Numbered from the stretch's first letter, positions 1-9,466 are shown. The stretch is DNA of 13,092 bases from Planctomycetaceae bacterium (GCA_002708345.1 PANG01000005.1:1-13092); one strand, 5' to 3'. The notes: generated by a model from the sequence alone, not told the origin. Numbers and translations: made by a program.

Positions 1-80
1 CGCGATTCAAGAATGTCCGCATCGCCGCGACTCGTGAAGCTCCGGTGAAAGCGAAAGCAGTCACAGGGAAAGTTGAGTAG
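1..80 (+). CDS. C-terminal fragment of an upstream gene, possibly DUF1080/LamG-like
   Basis: From base 3, one frame stays open for 25 codons and stops at TAG (78-80). The peptide begins RFKNVRIAATREAP and ends in a Lys/Val/Ala-rich tail. The opening words resemble the last beta strand of planctomycete DUF1080 (3-keto-disaccharide hydrolase/LamG-like) proteins, which often end in 'FRNIRIRE'-type sequence. That match rests on memory of the family and only about ten residues. The gene runs off the left edge, so its start, length and function cannot be judged. It has the same direction as the propeller gene at 219 but is separated from it by a hairpin at 90-110. Confidence 0.45.
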   Translation, partial: RFKNVRIAATREAPVKAKAVTGKVE

Positions 81-89
81 GCTGAACAA

Positions 90-110
90 GGAGCGAAGCG
101 ACGTCGCTCC
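90..110 (+). terminator. GC-rich hairpin after the left-edge gene
   Basis: GGAGCGA (90-96) pairs perfectly with TCGCTCC (104-110) around a 7-nt loop, 10 nt after the TAG at 78-80. The core AGCGACGTCGCT (97-108) is also a perfect 12-bp palindrome, so two alternative structures exist. No T-tract follows, so intrinsic termination is uncertain. It could instead be a dispersed palindromic repeat or an mRNA 3' end stabiliser. Confidence 0.35.
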
Positions 111-218
111 GGCAATGGAATGAATGGTGAAGCCGGTTTATACTGACGGATCCGGAACGGCGATTCGCCTGGTCCGGCCTGCTTGAAACTGGCGTTGCGT
201 TACCGGAGACGCATTCCC

Positions 219-3167
219 ATGCACAGACTCACAAGTTATTCCGCTGTTACACTATTTGGGCTATTGTCGTTCGCCAGCATAGCGACAGCCGAGGATTGGC
301 CCACCTGGCGGCATGACGCCGGCCGTACGAATATCTCAGCCAACAAAATTCCCTCTCCGCTACGTCTGCAATGGAAGCGGCAACTTCCGCCGGTGACGCC
401 CGCTTTCCGCAAGTCCCGGCTCCAATTTGACCAGGGTTACGAGCCGATTGTTCTGGGCGACACAATGTACGTGGCACTGCCGCACATCGATGCGGTTGTC
501 GCCTATGCAGTCGAGACCGGTAAAGAGAAGTGGCGGTTCTACACTGCCGGTCCCGTGCGTCTGGCACCGGTTGCGTGGCGCGACAGGCTCTACTTCGGAT
601 CGGACGACGGCCATCTGTACTGTTTGAGTGCGACCGACGGAGAGCTGCAATGGAAGTTTCGTGCCGTCCCTTCAGCTCGGAAAATCCTGGGCAATGGCCG
701 GTTGATTTCTGTCTGGCCTGTCCGCGGGGGTCCGGTGCTGGCCGACGAGACCCTCTATTTCGCTGCCGGAGTCTGGCCGTTGGAGGGCGTCTTTGTCTAC
801 GCGCTCAACGCCTGGTCGGGTCAGGTCAAATGGGTCAACGATCGCTGCGGAACATTGTATGGCAAGCAACCGCACGTGGGCGCCGAAGCGTTGGGAGGAC
901 TCTCTCCGCAAGGATACCTGCTGGTTAATGGCGATAAACTGCTCGTCCCCTGTGGTGCAGCGCGACCGGCCACTTTCGATCGCCACAGCGGCGAATTGCT
1001 CGACTTCACACTCCCGTCCGAAGGAACCGTTCCCGGCGGCTGGTTCATGCGGATGGACCCTCAACTTGCCCGCGATGTTCGCCGCGGCAAGGTTGAGTTC
1101 GACAGTGTCGTCAATCGTGATCTGCATGAGGGGGGTCTGCGCACGGGCAAAGGAGTCGCCGGATTGCGGACACAGGTGACGCTCGGCGGCACCCTGTTGA
1201 AATACGCAGATGGAGTGAAAGGGGTCGATGGCGATATTCACAGCGTCGTCGCCGCCAACGGCCGGCTGTTCGTCACGACCCGCGAGGGAACGATTTATTG
1301 TTTTGGCGAACCGGAAGTTTCACCATTTTTTCACCCGGCACAACCTGCGCCTAAGCCCGACGTCGACAAGGCGCTGGCGTCTACCATCACCCACCTGCGG
1401 ACGCTAACCCCCGTTCGCGACGGTTACGCGTTCGTCCTCGGTACTCGCGATGGCCGGCTGGCGGAGCAACTGGCTGCCGAGACGAATTTCCACGTCATTG
1501 CGTTAGCCCCCGTTGAATCCAATGCCGACGCAATACGGCAACGTGTCCTTGAACCCTCCGCGCAGGCCGGCCGACTGTCGATCGTGGCGGGCCAGCTTGA
1601 GGAAGTCGCGTTTCCGCAGTATCTGGCCGATCTGATTGTGGCAGAAGATTGGGGCGCGACCCGACTCAACACGGGTGCTGACTACCTCCTGACGTTATAT
1701 GAACGACTCAAGCCATACGGGGGCGTCGCCTGCCTCGCCGTAGAGCCGACGCGCGACGAGGAAATCCGCGCATGGCTCCGGACGGCCGGACATAGCGAAG
1801 CCCGGGTTGAACGCCACGGAGACCTCCTGCTCGTCCGCCGGGCGGGCGCGTTGCCCGGTGCCGTCGATTACATAAACAACTGGAGTGCGCCCGACGCCCG
1901 CGTCCGGGCTCCTTTGGGTATCTTGTGGTTCGACGATTCCGTTGCACACTTCAAACGCGCCCCGCAACCGACGATCGTGGGCGGCGTCATGGTTTCTCAG
2001 GACAAGGACTGGCAGGGCAAAGTCGACAAGATGGGTCCCGTCAACCATCTCCATCGAAACGGGACCGGGCGGTTCCGTCTGCTCAATGCATCCTTCATGG
2101 ACGTCTATACCGGCCGAGTCCTGTCGCGTGACGAAGCCGAGTCGCGGTTAGAACAAGTCCCCAAAACGCAGGGTTCCGATTTTCGCCCGCCATATCAATT
2201 TCGTCCGCCGTATGTCGAGAAGTATTTGCAGGAACTGGAGTCCCGGAGCGAGAAGCCAAAGATCTATCCGTTCCAGAGGCAGGCCGACAAGGGCCAGATG
2301 ACGAATCCGCTGACCGGGCTCGTCGAGCCGCGATGCTATGTCAAGAGCTATGGTTGCGACGGCGGTGTGGACTACGGCCACTTGATAACAATGCGTTCGG
2401 CGACTCCCGCCTTCTATGACAAACGAATCGAAAGCGGCACCATTAATATTGCCGGCCCACGCTCCGGTTGTACGAATAGTATCATTCCGGCTAACGGCGT
2501 TCTGAACATGCCGTATTTCTACGAGGGCTGCACTTGCAGCTACCCGTTGCCGACCGGTGCCGCGCTGATCAGTATGCCGCAGACGTTCGAACAATGGACT
2601 GCCTGGGGCTCGGGCACCGCCAAACCACTTGTGCGTATCGGCATCAACCTGGGAGCGCCCGGCGACCGGATGACCCACGGCGGAACGTTGTTTCTCGACC
2701 ACCCCAGCGTCGGCGGGCCTTCGCCCACAGTAAAAGTCACGACGCAGCCGGCGAGCCCTGACTATTTTTATCACCATTCCCTATTTATCCAGGCAGGAAA
2801 CGGCTGGCCCTGGGTCTGTGCCTCTGGCGCAAAAGGCATCGAGTCTTTGCGTCTGACGGAACTGAAGTCCGGAACGTTTACCGTGAGGCTCTACTTCGTC
2901 GAACCACAACACACCGCGGCCGGGGCCCGCGTGTTCGATGTCGCTCTGCAGGGCGAACCTGTGCTAACGGATTTCGATATCTTCGTCGCGGCCCGGGGCA
3001 GGATGAAGTGCCTGGTCAAAGAATTTACCGGTATCCAACTCGATGGCGACTGCACGCTCACCTTCACCGCGCACAAAAGCGAGAGCCTGCTCAGCGGAAT
3101 CGAACTCGTATCAACGGGTTTGCCGCTCGACCCGCTACCGAAAATTGGGCCGAGGACGCCGAAGTAG
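219..3167 (+). CDS. Exported PQQ-like beta-propeller protein with inserted methyltransferase-like domain and malectin-like C-terminus
   Basis: I prefer the ATG at 219, which has GGAG 10 nt upstream and opens directly into a signal peptide (MHRLTSYSAV... with likely cleavage after ATA, about residue 24). The TTG at 183 would add 12 basic residues. The product is 982 aa. Residues 26-365 carry PQQ/pyrrolo-quinoline-type blade motifs (GKEKWRF, GELQWKF, GQVKWVN). Residues about 400-545 look like a Rossmann methyltransferase fold (GYAFVLGTRDGRLAEQLA in the motif I position). Residues 700-795 form a conserved block with Cys706, 713, 751, 771 and 773 (GCTNSIIPA, GCTCSYPLPT), probably the closing blade. 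Residues 805-965 resemble a malectin-like carbohydrate-binding domain (GGTLFLDHPSVGGPSP, FTVRLYFVEP). It is probably periplasmic or cell-surface. Substrate and catalysis are unknown. A weak TATACT (139-144) lies upstream. Confidence 0.85.
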   Translation: MHRLTSYSAVTLFGLLSFASIATAEDWPTWRHDAGRTNISANKIPSPLRLQWKRQLPPVTPAFRKSRLQFDQGYEPIVLGDTMYVALPHIDAVVAYAVETGKEKWRFYTAGPVRLAPVAWRDRLYFGSDDGHLYCLSATDGELQWKFRAVPSARKILGNGRLISVWPVRGGPVLADETLYFAAGVWPLEGVFVYALNAWSGQVKWVNDRCGTLYGKQPHVGAEALGGLSPQGYLLVNGDKLLVPCGAARPATFDRHSGELLDFTLPSEGTVPGGWFMRMDPQLARDVRRGKVEFDSVVNRDLHEGGLRTGKGVAGLRTQVTLGGTLLKYADGVKGVDGDIHSVVAANGRLFVTTREGTIYCFGEPEVSPFFHPAQPAPKPDVDKALASTITHLRTLTPVRDGYAFVLGTRDGRLAEQLAAETNFHVIALAPVESNADAIRQRVLEPSAQAGRLSIVAGQLEEVAFPQYLADLIVAEDWGATRLNTGADYLLTLYERLKPYGGVACLAVEPTRDEEIRAWLRTAGHSEARVERHGDLLLVRRAGALPGAVDYINNWSAPDARVRAPLGILWFDDSVAHFKRAPQPTIVGGVMVSQDKDWQGKVDKMGPVNHLHRNGTGRFRLLNASFMDVYTGRVLSRDEAESRLEQVPKTQGSDFRPPYQFRPPYVEKYLQELESRSEKPKIYPFQRQADKGQMTNPLTGLVEPRCYVKSYGCDGGVDYGHLITMRSATPAFYDKRIESGTINIAGPRSGCTNSIIPANGVLNMPYFYEGCTCSYPLPTGAALISMPQTFEQWTAWGSGTAKPLVRIGINLGAPGDRMTHGGTLFLDHPSVGGPSPTVKVTTQPASPDYFYHHSLFIQAGNGWPWVCASGAKGIESLRLTELKSGTFTVRLYFVEPQHTAAGARVFDVALQGEPVLTDFDIFVAARGRMKCLVKEFTGIQLDGDCTLTFTAHKSESLLSGIELVSTGLPLDPLPKIGPRTPK

Positions 3168-3186
3168 CACGTTGATTTTGGTGATC

Positions 3187-3206
3187 AGCCGAACAACCGT
3201 TCGGTT
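3187..3206 (+). terminator. Possible terminator of the propeller gene
   Basis: CCGAAC (3189-3194) pairs with GTTCGG (3199-3204) around the tetraloop AACC. An added G-U and A-U pair make an 8-bp stem, starting 20 nt after the stop at 3167. Only a weak pyrimidine stretch (TTCTGCTTC) follows. It lies between two convergent genes. The rest of 3205-3381 shows nothing else I can support. Confidence 0.4.
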
Positions 3207-3381
3207 CTGCTTCGCACCGGAATGATTTCCGCGCGCTGAAGGTAAGGCTGAATTATACTGAAATCGGCGCTGCGTTTGGTCCGGCTCTGGCTAATGCAAA
3301 AGTCGCCCCGGAAAACATGCACGGCGATATATGCCATGGCTGTGCCGAGCGGCACGAAGGCATCGTCCATTGAATACCGGA

Positions 3382-5586
3382 TCATCGCGAAATGGGATTT
3401 CGCCGGAAACCGGTCACCAGGCTTCCCTCCTGATAATCGAAGTTCGCCGTCGAATCCTGCGACTGCACCCGTGTGATACGACCCTGGCGATCACGAGTCA
3501 ATCGAACGGGCGCAACCTTCAGGTCACCTCCCGGTCGCAAGACGTAAAACCTGACCTTGTTGGTACCTTCGCTCAGGTAGTCGGCGATCAGCAGGAACTG
3601 GTTGATATTGGAGTGATGTCCTGCATCCCAGCGGACTTTACAGAAATCGAGCATCAGCTGGCTGTCGGCAAAGTACTGGTTGGCCAACGTTGCAAAGGCT
3701 TCCTGGGGTGCGTTCAAAAAGAACTGGATATTGCCCCGCGTGTAGGCCCGGTCAAATTCTTCCTTGCCCTTGAAGTAACTCACCCAGGCTGCGTTCCAGC
3801 TCGCCTGATTACCATCCCAGGCACCAATCTCCTGGAATTTTTTCCTGGTCGCCTCAAAGTCGATGCCGCGGGACCCGGGTGACCGGTAAACGACCTCGGG
3901 ACCGGCCGCCTGGGCGAGGCCCTCGAACTTCCTTTCAAATAATTCCGGGCGAGTCTGTCTGCCGACCGTGTCCAGCATGTTGTGAGCAAGTTCATGGGCC
4001 AGGCAGATAAGGTAGACATCGGTAATGCCAGGCCTGGGAGCATCGCCAGCAAAGCTGTTCTCCGGGTGTCCCAGTGGCAGGGCAAAGATATTGATGCCTG
4101 TCCGGGCGCGAATCTTCTGGGTTTTGATTGCCGGTCCCAGCCAGCCAGCTGCCGTGATCATTTCAACATCCCAGCTGGCACGCGGCATCGCCATCATCAA
4201 CCGGTGCATCGCCGCCAGGTGCTCGGGCGTGGCGGTGTCGTTGTCGATAAACAGCACGCCAAGGTCGACGAGCAGACGGCGGTAGCCTGCCTGGAAATCG
4301 AGGGCATCTGCCACGCGCGTGCGGTTCGAGGCCGAGTCAGGAAGCGACTCCAGCAGCACCACCCAGTATTGCCCGGCCAGGAGCGGCAGGTGGGGCCCGG
4401 CTTCCAGGTCGAACCGTGAGCGACGGAGAACGTCCGGGTACTGATTCGCCAGCAGGGCGAGTTCCCCGAAAAGCTGTTCCCGGGATAAACGGGGAATCAA
4501 CCCACCGGCCAGGTCTGCCTGCAGCGCCGAGAGCGATCCAAAGACCTGCCGGCGAACTGCCGCATTATCGCGGAGCACCTGCCCGAGATTCTTCGAGTGC
4601 TGTGCCAGCAGTTCCTGGAAATCCTCCACGCGCGATGAAAAGCCCACGCCTCGCATGAAGAAGAGTTGTCCGTTCTTGCCCCCGCTGATTAAATCGAGCA
4701 CGCCATCGCCATCGAGGTCCGCCAGCTCAGGGGTGGTGTCATCGCCATTTTGATTACGGATATTGAGGTTTGTGCCATCCGGCCATTGAAACAGCCGGCT
4801 TTTGCCCAGGGACGGTTTTTTCTCTGTCCCCGTGTTGGAGTAGAGCGATACGGTACCCCAGTTCACCCCCAGCAGCATATCCAGCCGGCCATCCTGGTTG
4901 AAATCCAGGATGCGTGGGTGAGAATTGTAGGCAAGCGTGATATCGAAAAACGGTTCCCCCTGTCCGAATTGGGGCATCCCTGCCTGGCCCTGGTTGCGGT
5001 ACCAGACAAGCTTTCCCCCGAACGATCCGGTGACAAGGTCTCTCCTCCCGTCACCATCCCAGTCAGCAACATCGAAGCGGCCCTGGCAACTCTCCTGAAC
5101 CTGGAAGTCCAGGCCCGTCTCGGTGAACCTGGGAGTCCTGGCTGTACCTGTATTCTGGTGAATTGTCACCTGGTCTCCCGAGTGACAGACCACCAGGTCG
5201 GGCAGCTCATTGCCGACCAGGTTAACCAGCACGAGTCCCGTGTAGGACGTCCCCCAGCGGTCGCGGTCGCCGGCCACCAGGAGTTCCTTTTCCTGGAAGC
5301 GGGCCTTCCTCGACGTCCCGTTGTTGCGATACAGCCATAACCGGCCATCTCCACCACCGACAAGCAGGTCCAGGTCGCCATCCTGGTCCCAGTCGTGACA
5401 GCGGGTTACCGCATGGTCCCCCAGGGTGATCGTTTTGCCGTTGGCCTGGATCGCTACGGGACGCTCGTACGACATCGTCGGAATCGATCGCGACCCCGTG
5501 CCCTTCGCAAGGGCGGAATCACAGCAGAAGCACAGCATGATGGCTGCATATCGAAGTGAGCTTAGGGAGTTTCCCATCCACATCAT
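3382..5586 (-). CDS. Exported FG-GAP/VCBS propeller protein with C-terminal HExxH zinc-peptidase-like domain
   Basis: The product is 734 aa. Starts are possible at the tandem ATGATG (5586, 5583) or the ATG at 5577. None has a strong ribosome binding site, and all keep the signal peptide (hydrophobic stretch to about residue 27, SALA-KG). Residues 60-310 hold FG-GAP/VCBS repeats with calcium-binding loops: DWDQDGDLDLL (65-75), DWDGDGRRDLV (175-185), DFNQDGRLDML (228-238) and DLDGDGVLDLI (290-300), plus a degenerate one at 121-133. Residues 320-480 are helical and unrecognised. Residues 525-640 contain LAHELAHNMLD (His531, Glu532, His535) and, about 95 residues later, APQEAFATLANQYF, whose Glu629 could be a third zinc ligand as in gluzincins. 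I infer a secreted metallopeptidase displayed on or anchored by a propeller. Substrate is unknown. It lies 90 nt downstream of katG on the same strand. Confidence 0.85.
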   Translation of the reverse strand: MMWMGNSLSSLRYAAIMLCFCCDSALAKGTGSRSIPTMSYERPVAIQANGKTITLGDHAVTRCHDWDQDGDLDLLVGGGDGRLWLYRNNGTSRKARFQEKELLVAGDRDRWGTSYTGLVLVNLVGNELPDLVVCHSGDQVTIHQNTGTARTPRFTETGLDFQVQESCQGRFDVADWDGDGRRDLVTGSFGGKLVWYRNQGQAGMPQFGQGEPFFDITLAYNSHPRILDFNQDGRLDMLLGVNWGTVSLYSNTGTEKKPSLGKSRLFQWPDGTNLNIRNQNGDDTTPELADLDGDGVLDLISGGKNGQLFFMRGVGFSSRVEDFQELLAQHSKNLGQVLRDNAAVRRQVFGSLSALQADLAGGLIPRLSREQLFGELALLANQYPDVLRRSRFDLEAGPHLPLLAGQYWVVLLESLPDSASNRTRVADALDFQAGYRRLLVDLGVLFIDNDTATPEHLAAMHRLMMAMPRASWDVEMITAAGWLGPAIKTQKIRARTGINIFALPLGHPENSFAGDAPRPGITDVYLICLAHELAHNMLDTVGRQTRPELFERKFEGLAQAAGPEVVYRSPGSRGIDFEATRKKFQEIGAWDGNQASWNAAWVSYFKGKEEFDRAYTRGNIQFFLNAPQEAFATLANQYFADSQLMLDFCKVRWDAGHHSNINQFLLIADYLSEGTNKVRFYVLRPGGDLKVAPVRLTRDRQGRITRVQSQDSTANFDYQEGSLVTGFRRNPISR

Positions 5587-5613
5587 TGGTAGGCCCTAAG
5601 GATGGATCCAAGC

Positions 5614-5635
5614 GCGAGCGAGACGCCAGGCTCGC
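5614..5635 (-). terminator. Weak stem-loop between katG and the FG-GAP gene
   Basis: GCGAGC (5614-5619) pairs with GCTCGC (5630-5635) around a 10-nt loop in the 90-nt gap after the katG stop. No T-tract follows on the minus strand. It may attenuate readthrough or stabilise the katG 3' end. Full termination is not supported, so the two genes could still be cotranscribed. Confidence 0.25.
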
Positions 5636-5676
5636 CAGGGAGCCGGACATTCACCTGCAGATTCGCTTCGCTCAGA

Positions 5677-7872
<2,196 letters not shown>

Positions 7873-7883
7873 TCATTCTCCGA

Positions 7884-8049
7884 TCACTTGCTAAATGTCT
7901 TTTCCAGCTGTTCGAGATTAGACCAGCCATTCCCCCTCATTGGCCGACTCCCAGCGAGTCAAACAGGCGTCCAGGGTGGGACTGTCTTTAGAGTGGTTGA
8001 GGACACTATCGCCTTGAGGGCAGCCATCGTCAAGACGCCAGCAGCGGAT
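7884..8049 (-). other. Coding-like debris upstream of katG
   Basis: The gap between katG and the SRPBCC gene contains an open stretch without a start codon. After a TGA at about 8050-8052 it reads SAAWRLDDGCPQGDSV... through DACLTRWESANEGEWLV to a TAA at 7918-7920. A shifted frame then reads GWSNLEQLEKTFSK to a TGA at 7884-7886, 11 nt before the katG ATG. The composition looks protein-like, and a one-base change in the run of five G (minus strand) would join the frames. I recognise no family. It may be a decayed gene, a repeated intergenic element or chance. Confidence 0.2.
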
Positions 8050-8088
8050 CACACAGATCACCATGAAACTGGCTATTGCCCAACACGA

Positions 8089-8110
8089 AAACCCCTGCGG
8101 TGACAGGGGA
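8089..8110 (-). terminator. Rho-independent terminator of the SRPBCC gene
   Basis: On the minus strand CCCCTG (8110-8105) pairs perfectly with CAGGGG (8098-8093) around a 6-nt loop and is followed at once by TTTT (8092-8089). It starts 8 nt after the gene's stop codon. This is a short but classic intrinsic terminator and should separate this gene from katG. Confidence 0.7.
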
Positions 8111-8118
8111 GGCCTGGC

Positions 8119-8490
8119 TTACTTCTGCTTCTCTACCTGTTTCTTTGTTAAGGCCTGGGCGAGTTGCTTGAGCGAGTGCTTATTACCCTCTTCAAAGAAA
8201 GCCCGAAGTTGCTGCGACTGTTCACTCTCTGTATAGCCAAGTCCGACGACGCGGACCCTGGTTCGCGATTCAGTGACGGGAGTGAAGTAGAAGACAGTCC
8301 ACGTCTGCTTTGCGGCTGCGGCAAGCGGAGCAGCCCACGACTTAAGGCCCTCGGTCGTGCTAAAAGCCTTCCAGACATTGTCGATGCTGGCATCGATTTC
8401 TATTTCGGTAACCTGTCGGTTGTCATCGGCTGTCGCCGTCGACATGCAGGCGACAGCAATGGAAAAAGCAAGCGAGGCGATACGGTTCAT
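8119..8490 (-). CDS. Exported SRPBCC (AHSA1/START-like) protein with an internal deletion
   Basis: I start at the ATG at 8490 because GGAG lies 7 nt upstream and MNRIASLAFSIAVACMSTATA is a good signal peptide. The upstream ATG at 8523 would place 11 residues before it. The 123-aa product has the ends of the AHSA1 branch of the SRPBCC fold: EIEIDASIDNVWKAFSTTEGLKSWAAP (30-55) and TWTVFYFTPVTESRTRVRVVGLGY (63-86), then the C-terminal helix (QLRAFFEEGNKHSLKQLAQAL). Family members I know have roughly 50-60 residues between 'EGLKSW.AP' and 'TWTV.YF', including several strands of the cavity. Here only about six residues, mostly Ala, join them. The frame is intact and signals are good, so it is either a very reduced domain or a decaying gene. 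A hydrophobic-ligand role is family-level inference only. Confidence 0.75.
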   Translation of the reverse strand: MNRIASLAFSIAVACMSTATADDNRQVTEIEIDASIDNVWKAFSTTEGLKSWAAPLAAAAKQTWTVFYFTPVTESRTRVRVVGLGYTESEQSQQLRAFFEEGNKHSLKQLAQALTKKQVEKQK

Positions 8491-8533
8491 GATGTTTCTC
8501 CGAAAGAATACCCGTTGAGGCATGCAAGGCTCG

Positions 8534-8617
8534 TTAGAGAAACTCGCGCACGACCTGGCGATTTTCGGGCACGTACTGTGGTCGGCCGTTGAAGTCGGCT
8601 GAAATTGCTGGTCGACG
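8534..8617 (-). other. Orphan C-terminus-like reading frame fragment
   Basis: Between the HAD and SRPBCC genes, the minus strand is open from a TAA (8618-8620) to another TAA (8534-8536). The last residues read ADFNGRPQYVPENRQVVREFL. There is no start codon or ribosome binding site, yet the sequence looks like a real protein C-terminus. It may be the remnant of a gene removed by deletion. I do not recognise the family with any confidence. Confidence 0.2.
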
Positions 8618-8629
8618 TTACGAGGATAA

Positions 8630-9337
8630 TCATGACGGACTGAGAATCAAGTTGACAATTTTTTCGACCGGTTCTAACGATCGGATCTCGGTCGCAAGAG
8701 AAGAATCGGGACACGGCCTGTCGTACCGATTCAGCCAGATTGCCCGTATTCCCAGCCCTGTCGCTCCAAGAATATCAGACGACCAGGAGTCGCCGATCAT
8801 TACCGCTTCGTCCGCTGTACCGCCCAGTCGCGACAGGGCGGCTTCAAAAACCCTCGCGTCGGGTTTGGCCACGCCAACTTCTTCCGATACGACCAACTCG
8901 TTAACGAATGGTTCGACACCAATGGTCGCCACTTTTTTAACTTGTTCGGAGACGACGTGATTTGTCACGATCCCGATCGGACATTCCACTTTGATACTTT
9001 GCAGCACTTCGATGGCCCCTGGAACCGGTCGATATGCAGCATCGTATGCGTCGCGATAACAGCGTGCGGCAGCCCGGGATTCAACATCGCTGGCAACAGC
9101 GTGCGTGCTGGATAACAGCAGGCGAAATCGCTCGAGTCGAGATTCGTCGATCGATATCAAGCCGGCGAGAACTTTCCCGTGCCACTGTTCAAGCAACTCG
9201 TGATAGGTGGCCTCCACGTCCTCGATCGATCCATGGATTCGTCCCGGATACGTTCTTTGGACTGCAGCCAGGCCGGCGCGACTGCAATACTGGTGGTCGA
9301 ACAGGGTATCGTCGAGATCAAACAGGACGACGCGCAT
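8630..9337 (-). CDS. HAD-superfamily hydrolase (subfamily IA, YjjG-like)
   Basis: The 235-aa cytoplasmic protein has the complete HAD signature: motif I DLDDTLF with nucleophile Asp7 and Asp9, motif II in GIVTN (Thr125-Asn126), motif III Lys158 in GVAKPD, and motif IV GDSWSSD (Asp183, Asp188). The region after motif I (about 15-95) is a helical C1 cap, as in subfamily IA phosphatases such as YjjG nucleotidases and haloacid dehalogenases. The spacing suits a phosphatase rather than a dehalogenase. Substrate cannot be told from sequence. The ATG at 9337 is preceded by GGTGG with 4 nt between, and the protein begins straight into beta strand 1 (MRVVLFDLDDTLF), so the start is secure. The gene stands alone, downstream of the ssrA terminator. 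An inverted repeat covers its leader. Confidence 0.93.
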   Translation of the reverse strand: MRVVLFDLDDTLFDHQYCSRAGLAAVQRTYPGRIHGSIEDVEATYHELLEQWHGKVLAGLISIDESRLERFRLLLSSTHAVASDVESRAAARCYRDAYDAAYRPVPGAIEVLQSIKVECPIGIVTNHVVSEQVKKVATIGVEPFVNELVVSEEVGVAKPDARVFEAALSRLGGTADEAVMIGDSWSSDILGATGLGIRAIWLNRYDRPCPDSSLATEIRSLEPVEKIVNLILSPS

Positions 9338-9341
9338 GATT

Positions 9342-9437
9342 CCACCAGCTCGACAACATCAACAGTATTTTTCGTTACACAAGCTCATACCAAGTGTATC
9401 GCTCAACGGGACTGGTTGGAATCGAGAGAGCTGGTGG
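9342..9437 (-). promoter_or_regulatory. 10-bp inverted repeat spanning the HAD gene leader
   Basis: CCACCAGCTC (minus strand 9437-9428) is perfectly complementary to GAGCTGGTGG (9351-9342), 76 nt downstream. The second arm contains the GGTGG that serves as ribosome binding site, 4 nt before the HAD ATG. If the transcript begins upstream of 9437, the arms could pair and hide the site. A shorter competing stem, GGGAC (minus strand 9447-9443) with GTCCC (9412-9408), encloses the first arm. Confidence 0.3.
9364..9393 (-). promoter_or_regulatory. Candidate promoter of the HAD gene
   Basis: TTGGTA (9393-9388) and AATACT (9369-9364) are 18 nt apart on the minus strand and match the sigma-70 -35 and -10 consensus at 4 of 6 positions each. 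The transcript would start about 25 nt before the ATG at 9337, leaving the first arm of the inverted repeat untranscribed. The match is weak. Confidence 0.22.
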
Positions 9438-9466
9438 CACCTGTCCCTTCGAATTCTCTTTATGCC

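Noticed and set aside
183..218. TTG at 183 as the propeller gene start
   Set aside because: The ATG at 219 has a better-placed GGAG and opens directly into the signal peptide.
3342..3355. GTGCC/GGCAC hairpin as terminator of the FG-GAP gene
   Set aside because: Only 5 bp, with no T-tract on the minus strand.
3311..3370. A plus-strand reading with DICHGCAERHEG that recalls a haem-c site
   Set aside because: The order is C-H-x-C, not CxxCH, and the frame stops soon after with no start or neighbours of that type.
3185..3385. A 66-codon minus-strand frame whose ATG overlaps the FG-GAP gene stop (ATGA)
   Set aside because: The overlap suits translational coupling, but there is no ribosome binding site, no recognisable motif, and the frame runs through the hairpin at 3187-3206. 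Not enough to call a gene.
7917..7922. TCTAAT as a katG -10 box
   Set aside because: It matches five of six bases, but no -35-like hexamer lies at a workable distance, and it sits within the coding-like debris.
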